DNA from: Candidatus Zixiibacteriota bacterium
GTDB taxonomy: Bacteria; Zixibacteria; MSB-5A5; RBG-16-43-9
Assembly (NCBI GenBank): GCA_030692925.1
Contig: JAUYBY010000057.1
Coordinates: forward strand, 1 to 51,975
Length of the DNA: 51,975 bases
Direction: 5' to 3'
Positions 8,438 through 16,474 of the stretch are shown one piece after another (position 1 is the first letter of the stretch; every line of letters starts with the position of its first letter). Under the pieces are notes generated by a model that was given only the letters and a program-made list of their open reading frames with translations, ran no database searches and had not been told where the DNA came from. A program made the position numbers and the translations under genes.

Positions 8438-9091
8438 ATGATAACGGAAAAAACCTTAATCCAGTCTCCGGCATTCGAGAAAAAGCTGAATAACCATGCT
8501 TTTATCGATTCCTATTTAGAGGATATGAAGGAGATAATAGGCAAGCTCTCCAGGGAGAAAATCGACCGAATCGTTGAACTCCTTTTTTCTGCCTGGAAAG
8601 AAGGAAGGACAATTTTTGTAATGGGGAATGGTGGCTCAGCCTCAACTGCTACTCATTTTGCCTGCGACCTGGCAAAGTGCACCATTGTAGAAGGTAAAAA
8701 GAGGTTCAGGGTAATCTGTCTGAATGACAATATCCCGCTGATGAGCGCTCTGGTAAATGATAACGGTTTTGACAATTTGTTCTCGGAACAGCTCAAAAAT
8801 TTGATGCAGGAGAAGGACTATTTGGTCGCTTTTTCCGTGCATGGAGGATCTGGAAAGGATAAAGCAGGTCTGTGGTCTCAGAATCTACTCAAGGCTATGG
8901 TTTTAGCGAAAGAGGAATGCAAGGCTACCTTAATCGGGTTCTCCGGATTTGACGGTGGTGCGATGAAAGATGTAGCGGATGAATGTTTGGTCATACCTGC
9001 TAACTCGACTCCTCAGGTGGAATCGTTCCATTTGGCTATGGAACATCTGATCACCAACTGTTTAAGAAAAAAGATAGAGGAATATGAATAG
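8438..9091 (+). CDS. gmhA: Phosphoheptose isomerase (SIS domain)
   Basis: The protein has 217 residues. 'FVMGNGGSASTATHFACDLAKC' is the SIS-domain sugar-phosphate loop, and 'HGGSGKDKAGLWSQNLLKAM' and 'TPQVESFHLAMEHLI' match the GmhA C-terminal half, including the late active-site His. The length is slightly above the usual 190-200 residues. It converts sedoheptulose 7-phosphate to D-glycero-D-manno-heptose 7-phosphate in the cytoplasm. A strong GGGGGGAAAG ribosome-binding site precedes ATG 8438. It overlaps gmhB by eight bases. Confidence 0.88.
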   Translation: MITEKTLIQSPAFEKKLNNHAFIDSYLEDMKEIIGKLSREKIDRIVELLFSAWKEGRTIFVMGNGGSASTATHFACDLAKCTIVEGKKRFRVICLNDNIPLMSALVNDNGFDNLFSEQLKNLMQEKDYLVAFSVHGGSGKDKAGLWSQNLLKAMVLAKEECKATLIGFSGFDGGAMKDVADECLVIPANSTPQVESFHLAMEHLITNCLRKKIEEYE

Positions 9092-9683
9092 AGGAATCTT
9101 CTTAGACCGGGATGGAGTCATCAACCAGATAGTCTATCATCAGGATATGGGGATTTTAGATACTCCCTTTCATCCTTCTCAATTTGAGCTTCTGCCAGGG
9201 GTGGACAAGGCTTTGACAAAGATAAACCGGTTGGGTTTCAAAGCTGTTCTGGTATCTAACCAGCCCGGTGTGGCTAAGAGACATCTGAGCCTGAAAAACT
9301 TCTGGAAGATTGACCAGAAGATGAATAAAGAGTTAGCCAAAAAGAAAGTTTCCTTAGACGGAGTTTATTATTGTCTGCATCATCCACAGGGAGGTGATAA
9401 AAGGTTTAAGAAAATCTGCAACTGCAGAAAACCTAAGCCGGGGTTAATCCTTAAGGCATCAAAGGAGATGGGTATTGACCCGAAAAGCTCCTATCTGATC
9501 GGGGATTCCCTGACTGATATCCAGGCAGGAAAATCTGCCGGCTGCACAACTTTTCTTTTAGGTAATCATAAGTGCGACCTGTGTAAGCTGATGGAGGAGA
9601 AAAAAACCAGGCCAGATTTTATGGCGGAAAATCTTTATCAGGCAGTTAAACTCATAGAAAATATAGAAACCAAAAGGGGGTAA
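9084..9683 (+). CDS. gmhB: D,D-heptose 1,7-bisphosphate phosphatase (HAD family)
   Basis: The protein has 199 residues. 'GIFLDRDGVIN' gives the HAD nucleophile pair D8 and D10. 'VSNQPGVAKRHLS' is the family's motif II. The zinc loop 'CLHHPQGG...CNCRKPKPG' is diagnostic of GmhB. 'YLIGDSLTDIQAGKSAGC' carries the motif IV acid. It removes one phosphate from heptose 1,7-bisphosphate, leaving heptose 1-phosphate for the guanylyltransferase. It overlaps gmhA and is three bases from the transaldolase gene, so it is part of one polycistron. Confidence 0.9.
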   Translation: MNRGIFLDRDGVINQIVYHQDMGILDTPFHPSQFELLPGVDKALTKINRLGFKAVLVSNQPGVAKRHLSLKNFWKIDQKMNKELAKKKVSLDGVYYCLHHPQGGDKRFKKICNCRKPKPGLILKASKEMGIDPKSSYLIGDSLTDIQAGKSAGCTTFLLGNHKCDLCKLMEEKKTRPDFMAENLYQAVKLIENIETKRG

Positions 9684-9686
9684 AAG

Positions 9687-10409
9687 ATGGAACTTTACAT
9701 CGACACTGCTAATATCCAGGAGATAAAAGAGGCCTTATCCTGGGGCTGCATTACCGGTGCAACCACCAATCCCAAGATTATGTCCAATGAAAAGGGAGGG
9801 TATTCCTTCAAAGACAAGATCTTAGAGATTGTGGAGTTAGTCAAAGAACCGGTAAGCGTTGAGGTGACAGAAGAGGATTTCCAGGGAATGGTGGACGAGG
9901 CTAAAATCTATGCCTCCTGGCATGAGAATATCGTCATCAAAATCCCGATGGGGATAGAAGGTTTGAAAGCAGTTGCTCGGCTTGAAAAATATGAGAACGT
10001 TAAGACCAACGTCACTGCGATTATGGCGACCAATCAGGCTATCTTAGCTGCCTTATCCGGAGCCTCCTATGCCAGCATCTTCTACGGAAGGATCTCAGAC
10101 ATGGGGTATGACCCGGTCGGGGTCATAAAGGAAACTTCTGCTCTTTATAAGGAGCTGAACATCAGAACCAAGCTGATCGTGGGAAGCATCCGAACTATCC
10201 TTGACGTAAATAAAGCTTTCCTTGCCGGAGCAGATATAGTCACAGTTCCTTTCCCGATTTTGAAGAAGATGACCCAGAACCCGAAAACTGAGGAGACCAT
10301 AAAAGAGTTCAACTCCATCTGGAAAGAGATGAAGGAAAAGGGATTGATAAGATTAGACCAGGAGACCCCGGCAAGAAAGCTGACCTTTGCCCTGGCGAAT
10401 GAAGTATGA
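9687..10409 (+). CDS. Transaldolase / fructose-6-phosphate aldolase-like protein
   Basis: The protein has 240 residues, near the short TalC/FSA subfamily length of about 215-220. 'YIDTANIQEIKEALSWGCITGATTNPKI' is the class I aldolase N-terminus, and 'NIVIKIPM' places the Schiff-base lysine at K85, the same number as the catalytic lysine known from FSA. It sits between gmhB and a glycosyltransferase, with three- to four-base spacing. True transaldolase activity would make sedoheptulose 7-phosphate, the substrate of GmhA, so I infer a precursor-supply role. Sequence alone does not separate transaldolase from fructose-6-phosphate aldolase. Confidence 0.85.
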   Translation: MELYIDTANIQEIKEALSWGCITGATTNPKIMSNEKGGYSFKDKILEIVELVKEPVSVEVTEEDFQGMVDEAKIYASWHENIVIKIPMGIEGLKAVARLEKYENVKTNVTAIMATNQAILAALSGASYASIFYGRISDMGYDPVGVIKETSALYKELNIRTKLIVGSIRTILDVNKAFLAGADIVTVPFPILKKMTQNPKTEETIKEFNSIWKEMKEKGLIRLDQETPARKLTFALANEV

Positions 10410-11506
10410 AAATAGCTTTTATTGGACAAAAAGGGATACCTGCCACCTACGGAGGGATTGAGGATTTCACCGAGAAAGTGGCGCTGAGGCTTTCGAAAAA
10501 GGGGCATCAGGTAACAGTTTACTGCAGACCGTACTATACTCAAATCGAAGGGGAGTATAAGGGAGTAACCTTGAAAAAGATAAAAAGCATAAAGACCAAA
10601 CACTTAGACGCCATCTCCCATACTTTTTTCTCCAGCCTGGACGCGTTGTCTGAGGATTACGATATAGTTAACTATCAAGGCATCGGACCTTCCTCCTTAT
10701 CCTTTTTACCCAGGTTAAAAGGCAAAACCAAGGTGGTCGTAACCATACACAGCCTGGACTGGAAAAGGAAAAAATGGGGACCTTTAGCTAAATCCCTTTT
10801 AAAGCTGGCAGAGTATCCCTCAGCTTTTTTCCCCCATAAGTTAGCGACTATTTCTGAAGAACTGAAAAATTACCTGGAGAAAAATTTCAAAAGGGAAGTT
10901 TTCAAAGTCACTCCCGGAATCGACCCTCCGAACTACAGGGAACCACAAAGGATCAAAAAATATGGGCTGGAAAAGAATAAATTCATCCTGTTTTTAGGGA
11001 GGTTGGTCCCGGAAAAAGGGTGTCATTATCTTCTTGAAGCCTTTAAAGACCTGGACACAGACTATAAGCTCTTCGTTGCAGGAAACGGCTTTTTCTCAGA
11101 AGATTACTTGAAAAAGCTTCACGCCTATAAGAGCGAAAAAATCCTTTTTGGCGGTTTTGTGGAAAAAGAGGTGTTAGAGGAGCTTTTCACCAATGCTTAT
11201 CTCTACGTTCTCCCCTCAGAGATAGAGGGTGTCCCTCAGGCTCTGCTACAGGCTTTGAGTTATGATCGGTGCGTTCTGGCATCTGACATCCCTGAGAACA
11301 AGGAGGCTATGGGAAAATGGGGGTTCACTTTCAAAAACAAAGATGTGAGAGACCTGAGAGAAAATTTGACCTTCCTTTTGAGTAACAAAGAAGCAGTCCA
11401 GAATGGAGGAAATCAAAGAAGCAATTATGTAAAGTCAAAATACTCCTGGGACAAAACCGCAGAGGACCTGGAGAGACTTTTCGTGCAATGTCTCGAAGGA
11501 AACTAA
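10406..11506 (+). CDS. Glycosyltransferase family 4 with DUF1972-type N-terminus
   Basis: The protein has 366 residues. The opening 'IAFIGQKGIPATYGGIEDFTEKVA' is the characteristic N-terminus of DUF1972/rhamnosyl-type GT4 proteins. The C-terminal domain begins at 'ILFLGRLVPEKGCHYLLEAF' and includes 'PSEIEGVPQALLQALSYDRCVLASDIPENKE' in the donor site. It starts in an ATGA overlap with the transaldolase gene and ends one base before the Wzi-like gene. It is a reasonable candidate for transferring the GDP-heptose made by the preceding genes, but nothing in the sequence proves the donor. Confidence 0.88.
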   Translation: MKIAFIGQKGIPATYGGIEDFTEKVALRLSKKGHQVTVYCRPYYTQIEGEYKGVTLKKIKSIKTKHLDAISHTFFSSLDALSEDYDIVNYQGIGPSSLSFLPRLKGKTKVVVTIHSLDWKRKKWGPLAKSLLKLAEYPSAFFPHKLATISEELKNYLEKNFKREVFKVTPGIDPPNYREPQRIKKYGLEKNKFILFLGRLVPEKGCHYLLEAFKDLDTDYKLFVAGNGFFSEDYLKKLHAYKSEKILFGGFVEKEVLEELFTNAYLYVLPSEIEGVPQALLQALSYDRCVLASDIPENKEAMGKWGFTFKNKDVRDLRENLTFLLSNKEAVQNGGNQRSNYVKSKYSWDKTAEDLERLFVQCLEGN

Positions 11507-11507
11507 G

Positions 11508-13064
11508 ATGAGAAAAGCTTTTATCTTTTTATCTTTTATACTATTAACCATTCACCATTTACCAATCCTGGCTGGACAGATGGAAACTGTGCCGGTCGGG
11601 GATAAAAGTTATAGCTGGATATACGAGTATATAGATAAGTTATATCTGAGGGGATATTTAAAGGAGTTTCATTTGGGAACCAAGCCTTATTACCGGGGCG
11701 AGGTTGCCTCTGCCCTTTTGAATTTGAACACCAAGATAGGAAAAGACGGACTCCCGTTGAATTCTTTTGAGAAATACCTATTGTCTGAATTAGAGCGTGA
11801 ATTTGAGCCGGAGATGAAAAGCTTGGGGGATAAAAAGAGGTTGAAATTTGGCGCGGATTTTCTCGAGAATAGCCATATTGTCTCCAACCGCAAATCTATT
11901 TTCGATGAATCTTTCCTCCCTTATATCCAAGCAGATATCGGAGACAAGTTCTCTTTGATCTGTCGTTACAGTATTGATGAGGGCTTAGCCAAAGACTCCC
12001 TCTACACTGGCAAGATCTGGAGAGGTTTTGCCGGGGACGCAGTTCAAGCCTATCTTTCGTTCAGGCTTCCCTACTTCAACCTATTCTTAGGTCGAGATAA
12101 TCTTTCCTGGGGACAGAGTCGCCTCTCCTCTCTAATCTTATCACCTGATTCACCTCCGATGGATATGTTAAAATTAGAAGGAAAATGGGGATTTTTCAAG
12201 GCAACCTCATTTTTCACCAAGCTTGACCCTGTCGAATATGCTGACAGCACCGGAATAAGCAAGGCTCGAAGATACCTTTCAGCTCATCGCTTGAGCTTCA
12301 GAATAAAAGAGTTTGCCCAGATCGGTTTTTCGGAGACAGTGGTATATGGAGGTAAGAACAGGCAGTTTGAGCTTTATTACCTGAATCCCTTATTGTGGTT
12401 CCACGGTGCCCAGTTGAATGAGGGTGAAGACGATAACACTTTCTTAGGATTGGATTTCAATTTGACGCTTTTTAGAAAAGTCCTTTTTTATGGGGAATTT
12501 TTAATGGACGATTTTCAGATAGAGAAGAAAAGCTCCTCAGACAGAGAACCGAACGAGATCGCCTATTCTCTGGGGACAAAAGCCGCTGACCTTTTTGGTC
12601 TTACAGGCACGGAGCTGAATTTAGAGTATCTCAGGATAAACAACTGGATCTATAACCAGAAATACCCCTGGAACAGGTATCTTTACAAGAATAAAATCAT
12701 CGGAAACCCCTTAGGCCCAGATACGGATGAGCTCCATTTCTCACTAAGTGGGTACTTGAGAAAAAACTTAGAGGCAAAGATCTCGCTGGACCACTTAAGG
12801 AAAGGAGAGGGAAAAATCAGCTCCTCGTGGAATCAGCCCTGGCTTAATCCAGATTATCAAGATAAGTTCCCCAGCGGCACAGTAGAAAACAGTAACACCT
12901 ATCAACTTTCCCTGAACTACAACTATCGGAATCTGTTCCGGGCAAACCTGTCTGGCGATCTAACCAAAGTGTCCAATGCAGGGAATATTCCGGGGAGAGA
13001 TGAAAAGTTGACCAGATTTTCACTTTTAATTCATTACCATTTGGCAAAAAAGATAGGGGGGTAA
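11508..13064 (+). CDS. Wzi-like capsule-assembly outer-membrane protein
   Basis: The protein has 518 residues with a signal peptide in the first about 23 residues (hydrophobic core IFLSFILLTI, cleavage near ILAG-Q). 'YEYIDKLYLRGYL' followed by an acidic helical segment and then long runs of alternating residues (e.g. 'FLGRDNLSWGQSRLSSLIL', 'LYYLNPLLWF') match the capsule assembly Wzi family, a beta-barrel lectin at the outer membrane that ties capsule to the surface. Its place between a glycosyltransferase and the initiating transferase supports this. It is evidence for a diderm cell envelope. Confidence 0.75.
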   Translation: MRKAFIFLSFILLTIHHLPILAGQMETVPVGDKSYSWIYEYIDKLYLRGYLKEFHLGTKPYYRGEVASALLNLNTKIGKDGLPLNSFEKYLLSELEREFEPEMKSLGDKKRLKFGADFLENSHIVSNRKSIFDESFLPYIQADIGDKFSLICRYSIDEGLAKDSLYTGKIWRGFAGDAVQAYLSFRLPYFNLFLGRDNLSWGQSRLSSLILSPDSPPMDMLKLEGKWGFFKATSFFTKLDPVEYADSTGISKARRYLSAHRLSFRIKEFAQIGFSETVVYGGKNRQFELYYLNPLLWFHGAQLNEGEDDNTFLGLDFNLTLFRKVLFYGEFLMDDFQIEKKSSSDREPNEIAYSLGTKAADLFGLTGTELNLEYLRINNWIYNQKYPWNRYLYKNKIIGNPLGPDTDELHFSLSGYLRKNLEAKISLDHLRKGEGKISSSWNQPWLNPDYQDKFPSGTVENSNTYQLSLNYNYRNLFRANLSGDLTKVSNAGNIPGRDEKLTRFSLLIHYHLAKKIGG

Positions 13065-13065
13065 T

Positions 13066-14463
13066 ATGCTAAAGGAAAATGAATTTTTCTATAGGAGATT
13101 GCACTTTTTGGGGGACTTATTCCTCACCATAGTGGCATTATATCTATCCCTGTACTTGTGCAGTCAGAATCAAATTATGGAGAGTGGCTTTATCCGGGAG
13201 CTTTTGCTTTTTGTCCTTCCGATCTGGAGCTTCTTCTTCCTGACTGATCTGAAAACCTATAAATATCGGCAAATACCTTTAACCCGGATGTTTACAAATC
13301 TTCTTAATCCTTTTCTGAAAAGTACCACTCTCTTATTATTTGCCCTGTTTGCAGCAAATTCCTTGAATGAAAGCTTAAGGGTAATTGCTTTGTTCGCCGG
13401 GATAGACCTCTTAGCTTTAGCAGTCCTGAGAGGGGGGATAAAGTTTTTTCTGAAGGTAAAATATCATAACGGAAACCATCTTTCCAACATTTTGATAGTG
13501 GGCACCGGTTCCCTTGCCATAGACTTTATCCAGAAGGTGAAAGAGAATAGAGACTGGAGATTTAGAATCTTAGGTCTTTTGGATTGGGAAGAGTCCAAAA
13601 AAGGAGAATTAGTCTCCGGGACACAGGTGATCGGAACTTTAAAGGACCTGCCCCGGATCATCAAGAATTCCCATCTGGATTACATAGTCTATGCTGTGCC
13701 CAGGAGATTTTTGAACCTGATTGAGGAAAGCCTGAACATCTGCGAGAAAATGGGAGTTTCGACCTGTATTTTAGCTGATTATTTCCCGAACGGCTTATGC
13801 AAACAGAAGGTTTTGACCTTGGAGGAAAAACCGCTCATACTTTTCTCCTCCGGTCCAAAAAAAGATGAGCTTATAATCGCTAAAGAGATTCTGGATCGAG
13901 CCTTATCCTTTTTCATGGTAATCCTCTTGTCCCCTATTTTCCTCCTTTCTGCACTCTTGGTGAAGATTAGCTCTAAGGGTCCAGTCCTTTTCAAACAGGT
14001 GAGGGTAGGACTGAATGGTAAAAAGTTTATCCTTTATAAATTCAGGACTATGGTGGAGAACGCTGAAGAGCTCAAACAGGATCTATTAAATAAAAATGAG
14101 ATGGATGGACCTGTCTTCAAGATAAAAGAAGATCCCAGGGTCACTAAACTGGGGGGATTCTTGAGGAAAACAAGCTTGGATGAACTGCCCCAGCTTTTCA
14201 ACGTTCTGAAAGGAGATATGTCCCTGGTTGGTCCAAGACCTCCTCTGCCCAGCGAGGTTAGCAATTACGACCTCTGGCATAGAAGAAAACTATGCATGAA
14301 GCCGGGCCTGACCTGTTTGTGGCAGGTGAACGGCAGAAACAAGATAAACTTTGAGAAATGGATGAAGCTGGATTTAGAATATATAGATAACTGGTCTTTG
14401 TTTTTGGATTTCAAAATCTTGCTCAAGACCATCCCCGCAGTTCTTTCCGGAAGCGGAGTGTAA
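13066..14463 (+). CDS. Polyprenyl-phosphate hexose-1-phosphate transferase (initiating glycosyltransferase)
   Basis: The protein has 465 residues. About four N-terminal transmembrane helices (to about residue 130) are followed by a CoA-binding-like Rossmann segment ('NILIVGTGSLAIDFI'). A further membrane helix lies near residue 285, and then comes the catalytic domain. The catalytic domain has 'LYKFRTMVENAEELK', 'KTSLDELPQLFNVLKGDMSLVGPRPPLP' and 'KPGLTCLWQVNGR', the signature of WbaP/WcaJ-type transferases. These load the first sugar phosphate on undecaprenyl phosphate at the inner membrane. It is the last gene of the polysaccharide run, only one base after the Wzi-like stop. The transferred sugar cannot be read from sequence. 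Confidence 0.92.
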   Translation: MLKENEFFYRRLHFLGDLFLTIVALYLSLYLCSQNQIMESGFIRELLLFVLPIWSFFFLTDLKTYKYRQIPLTRMFTNLLNPFLKSTTLLLFALFAANSLNESLRVIALFAGIDLLALAVLRGGIKFFLKVKYHNGNHLSNILIVGTGSLAIDFIQKVKENRDWRFRILGLLDWEESKKGELVSGTQVIGTLKDLPRIIKNSHLDYIVYAVPRRFLNLIEESLNICEKMGVSTCILADYFPNGLCKQKVLTLEEKPLILFSSGPKKDELIIAKEILDRALSFFMVILLSPIFLLSALLVKISSKGPVLFKQVRVGLNGKKFILYKFRTMVENAEELKQDLLNKNEMDGPVFKIKEDPRVTKLGGFLRKTSLDELPQLFNVLKGDMSLVGPRPPLPSEVSNYDLWHRRKLCMKPGLTCLWQVNGRNKINFEKWMKLDLEYIDNWSLFLDFKILLKTIPAVLSGSGV

Positions 14464-14480
14464 AAGATAAGGAGACGTAC

Positions 14481-14533
14481 TGGAGTGTAAACCTTTAGGT
14501 TTACCTTAGATAAAGCTAAAGCTTTATACTCCA
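14481..14533. repeat. Dispersed repeat, family B (TGGAGTG...ACTCCA)
   Basis: The outer ends TGGAGTGTAAA and TTTATACTCCA are inverted. Inside are two small palindromes, AAACCTTTAGGTTTA and AAAGCTAAAGCTTT. The same layout recurs at 21731, 24331, 26401, 27760, 47084, 50481 and 50935. It separates the polysaccharide operon from the next gene. No poly-T run follows, so a terminator role is possible but not obvious. Confidence 0.75.
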
Positions 14534-14626
14534 GCGAAAAATAAAGTAATCAAAAAGTGATTATCTTCCGATATTAAAAAAGGAGTCTTTTAAATCTAAA
14601 ACCTTTCTTTTGAGGAGCAGATTAAG

Positions 14627-16324
14627 ATGAAAAAGGGGAAAATAATATTTTGTTCTCTTTTGGTTATGTGCACCGCCTGGTCTGGTTTTGCATATTCTTA
14701 TGATAATTTAGGGTACGGAGTCAGGGCAACCGGAATGGGGGCTTTTGTGGGGCTGGCTGATGATCCCAGCGCCATCTTTTACAATCCAGCCGGAATTGCC
14801 CAGCTTGAAAGACCCCAGCTTTATCTTATGTATGACAAGATATCTAAATTCACCATAGGAGAAAATGAAAACCCTTACCTTCTTTCCGGAGTTGGAGTCT
14901 ATCCTTTAAATGACAAATTAAGATTTTTCCTTGGAGGAAGCCAGAAAGGTTCCCTGGCTAATCCTACCAATGTGGTAACTAACAACGTTGGAATTATCGG
15001 CCTGGCCGGATGGCTTGCACAGGATTTCTCCCTGGGAGTTAACGGAAAATTTCTTTACAACTCAAACTATGGAAAAAAGAAAGGGGTTGACCTTGATTTA
15101 GGCTTGTTTTACAGATTTTCGCCTAAGTTTTCTGTCGGTGTCGCTTTAGAGAATCTTTTAGCCACAGATATGATCCCGGATAACGGCGATACCTTAGGAT
15201 ATGCCATCAGGGAGGGGAAAATAGGCTTTGCCTACCATTTTGATATGGAAAGGTATTCGACCATCCTGGCATGGGACATTCGGGTGAAAAATTCAACCAA
15301 ACCTAAGAACAAGAGTTATACTTTAAGCTCTCTGGGGATTGAGGAATGGATATTGACCGGAAATAGTGTAAGCTTTGGCTTAAGAGGCGGGTATACCTTC
15401 GGAAAACAGTTTGAGCAGGATATAAAACAACCCAGCTTCGGTTTATCCTTAAGATACAATGGAGGGAGCCAGACCTTTCAATTAGATTACAGTTTCCAGA
15501 AATATCCCTATAAAGCCCCTCAGAGCTCGACCGGGGATCACCGGGTCTCCTTAAGCATCGCTTTTGGAGGAAAAAACGGGAGCAACCATGAATATGCCAG
15601 AAAAGATACAGTAAAAAGGTTCCAAATACAGACGATACCTGCACCACCTGTAACAGCATCCAGCAATCAGATAATTCCTCCTGAGAAAAAGACAGAGGAA
15701 AAAGTTGTGCCTCCTGCGACAGCTACTGAGCCAAAGGTAATCGTTCCTGAAAAGAAAGCAGAGGAGAAAAAGCAGGCTAAAGTAACCGCTCCTGAGAAAC
15801 CAGTGGTCGTTCCCGAAAAAAAGGCAGAAGAGACGAAATTAACCCAAGCAACTTCTACTGAAACTCCGGTAATCGTTCCTGAAAAGAAGACAGAAGAGCA
15901 AAAGCTAACTCAAGTGATTCCTCAAGAAAATCCGGTGATTATTCCTGAGAATAAGACCGAAGAGAAAAAACCGATACCAGTAATGACCTTCCAGACCTTC
16001 AATCTCTCCTCCTCAGTTGAGGAGTTATCCTCAGGCAGAAACCGCTCAATTATGTTTTTGCTAAAGCCGGATTTTGAAGAGCAGATAGATTACTGGAGAC
16101 TTTATGTCTGTCAGGATAAGCCCTCCGGTTACGAAATCGACCAGTTGAAACCGGTCCTGTTAAAGGCAGTGGAGGGAAAAGGTGTCCCCTCTTCTGGAAT
16201 AATCTGGGATTGCAGGTATAATGGACAGAAGCTCAAAAAGGGAACCTATTATTATGCTATGGAGTTAGTCGACAGCAACGGCCAAAGATATTTCAGCCAG
16301 TGGAAATCGTTTAAGTTGAAATAA
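14627..16324 (+). CDS. PorV/PorQ-like outer-membrane barrel with P/E/K-rich linker and FlgD-like C-terminal domain
   Basis: The protein has 565 residues. A signal peptide ends near residue 22 (SGFA-YS). 'GVRATGMGAFVGLADDPSAIFYNPAGIAQL' at residues 31-60 is the PorV/PorQ/UPF0164 signature of outer-membrane barrels, followed by beta-strand-rich sequence to about residue 320. Residues about 347-450 contain at least four imperfect repeats of the VPEKKxEEKK type, a charged, disordered linker. The last about 110 residues end in 'SGIIWDCRYNGQKLKKGTYYYAMEL', which resembles FlgD-type Ig-like domains. It may bind surface proteins or peptidoglycan through the linker. GAGGAG lies before the start. Confidence 0.7.
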   Translation: MKKGKIIFCSLLVMCTAWSGFAYSYDNLGYGVRATGMGAFVGLADDPSAIFYNPAGIAQLERPQLYLMYDKISKFTIGENENPYLLSGVGVYPLNDKLRFFLGGSQKGSLANPTNVVTNNVGIIGLAGWLAQDFSLGVNGKFLYNSNYGKKKGVDLDLGLFYRFSPKFSVGVALENLLATDMIPDNGDTLGYAIREGKIGFAYHFDMERYSTILAWDIRVKNSTKPKNKSYTLSSLGIEEWILTGNSVSFGLRGGYTFGKQFEQDIKQPSFGLSLRYNGGSQTFQLDYSFQKYPYKAPQSSTGDHRVSLSIAFGGKNGSNHEYARKDTVKRFQIQTIPAPPVTASSNQIIPPEKKTEEKVVPPATATEPKVIVPEKKAEEKKQAKVTAPEKPVVVPEKKAEETKLTQATSTETPVIVPEKKTEEQKLTQVIPQENPVIIPENKTEEKKPIPVMTFQTFNLSSSVEELSSGRNRSIMFLLKPDFEEQIDYWRLYVCQDKPSGYEIDQLKPVLLKAVEGKGVPSSGIIWDCRYNGQKLKKGTYYYAMELVDSNGQRYFSQWKSFKLK

Positions 16325-16336
16325 CATTCTACTCGT

Positions 16337-16364
16337 TGGTGCGGGAATTGAAATTCCCGCACCA
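16337..16364. repeat. Palindromic hairpin, GTGCGGGAATT stem
   Basis: A perfect 11-base stem (16339-16349 with 16352-16362) and a two-base loop lie just downstream of the PorV-like stop. There is no T-tract, so it is more likely another short intergenic palindrome than a classical terminator. Confidence 0.6.
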
Positions 16365-16391
16365 GCAGATTGTGGTCGCCCGAAAGTGTAA

Positions 16392-16418
16392 GGGCAGGAG
16401 ATCGTCCTGCCCTTTCTT
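16392..16418 (+). terminator. Candidate rho-independent terminator between convergent genes
   Basis: GGGCAGGA (16392-16399) pairs with TCCTGCCC (16405-16412) around a five-base loop, followed by TTTCTT. It sits between two convergent genes. The T-run is imperfect, so confidence is moderate. Confidence 0.5.
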
Positions 16419-16474
16419 ATTTACGAAATAGTAAGGGCGTATCGGTATTCCCGCCTTGCCCTCAAGGCGGGATA

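Noticed and set aside
10145-10603. Minus-strand open frame of 152 codons
   Set aside because: It lies antisense to the transaldolase and glycosyltransferase genes, which have clear motifs; it is a shadow of their codon pattern.
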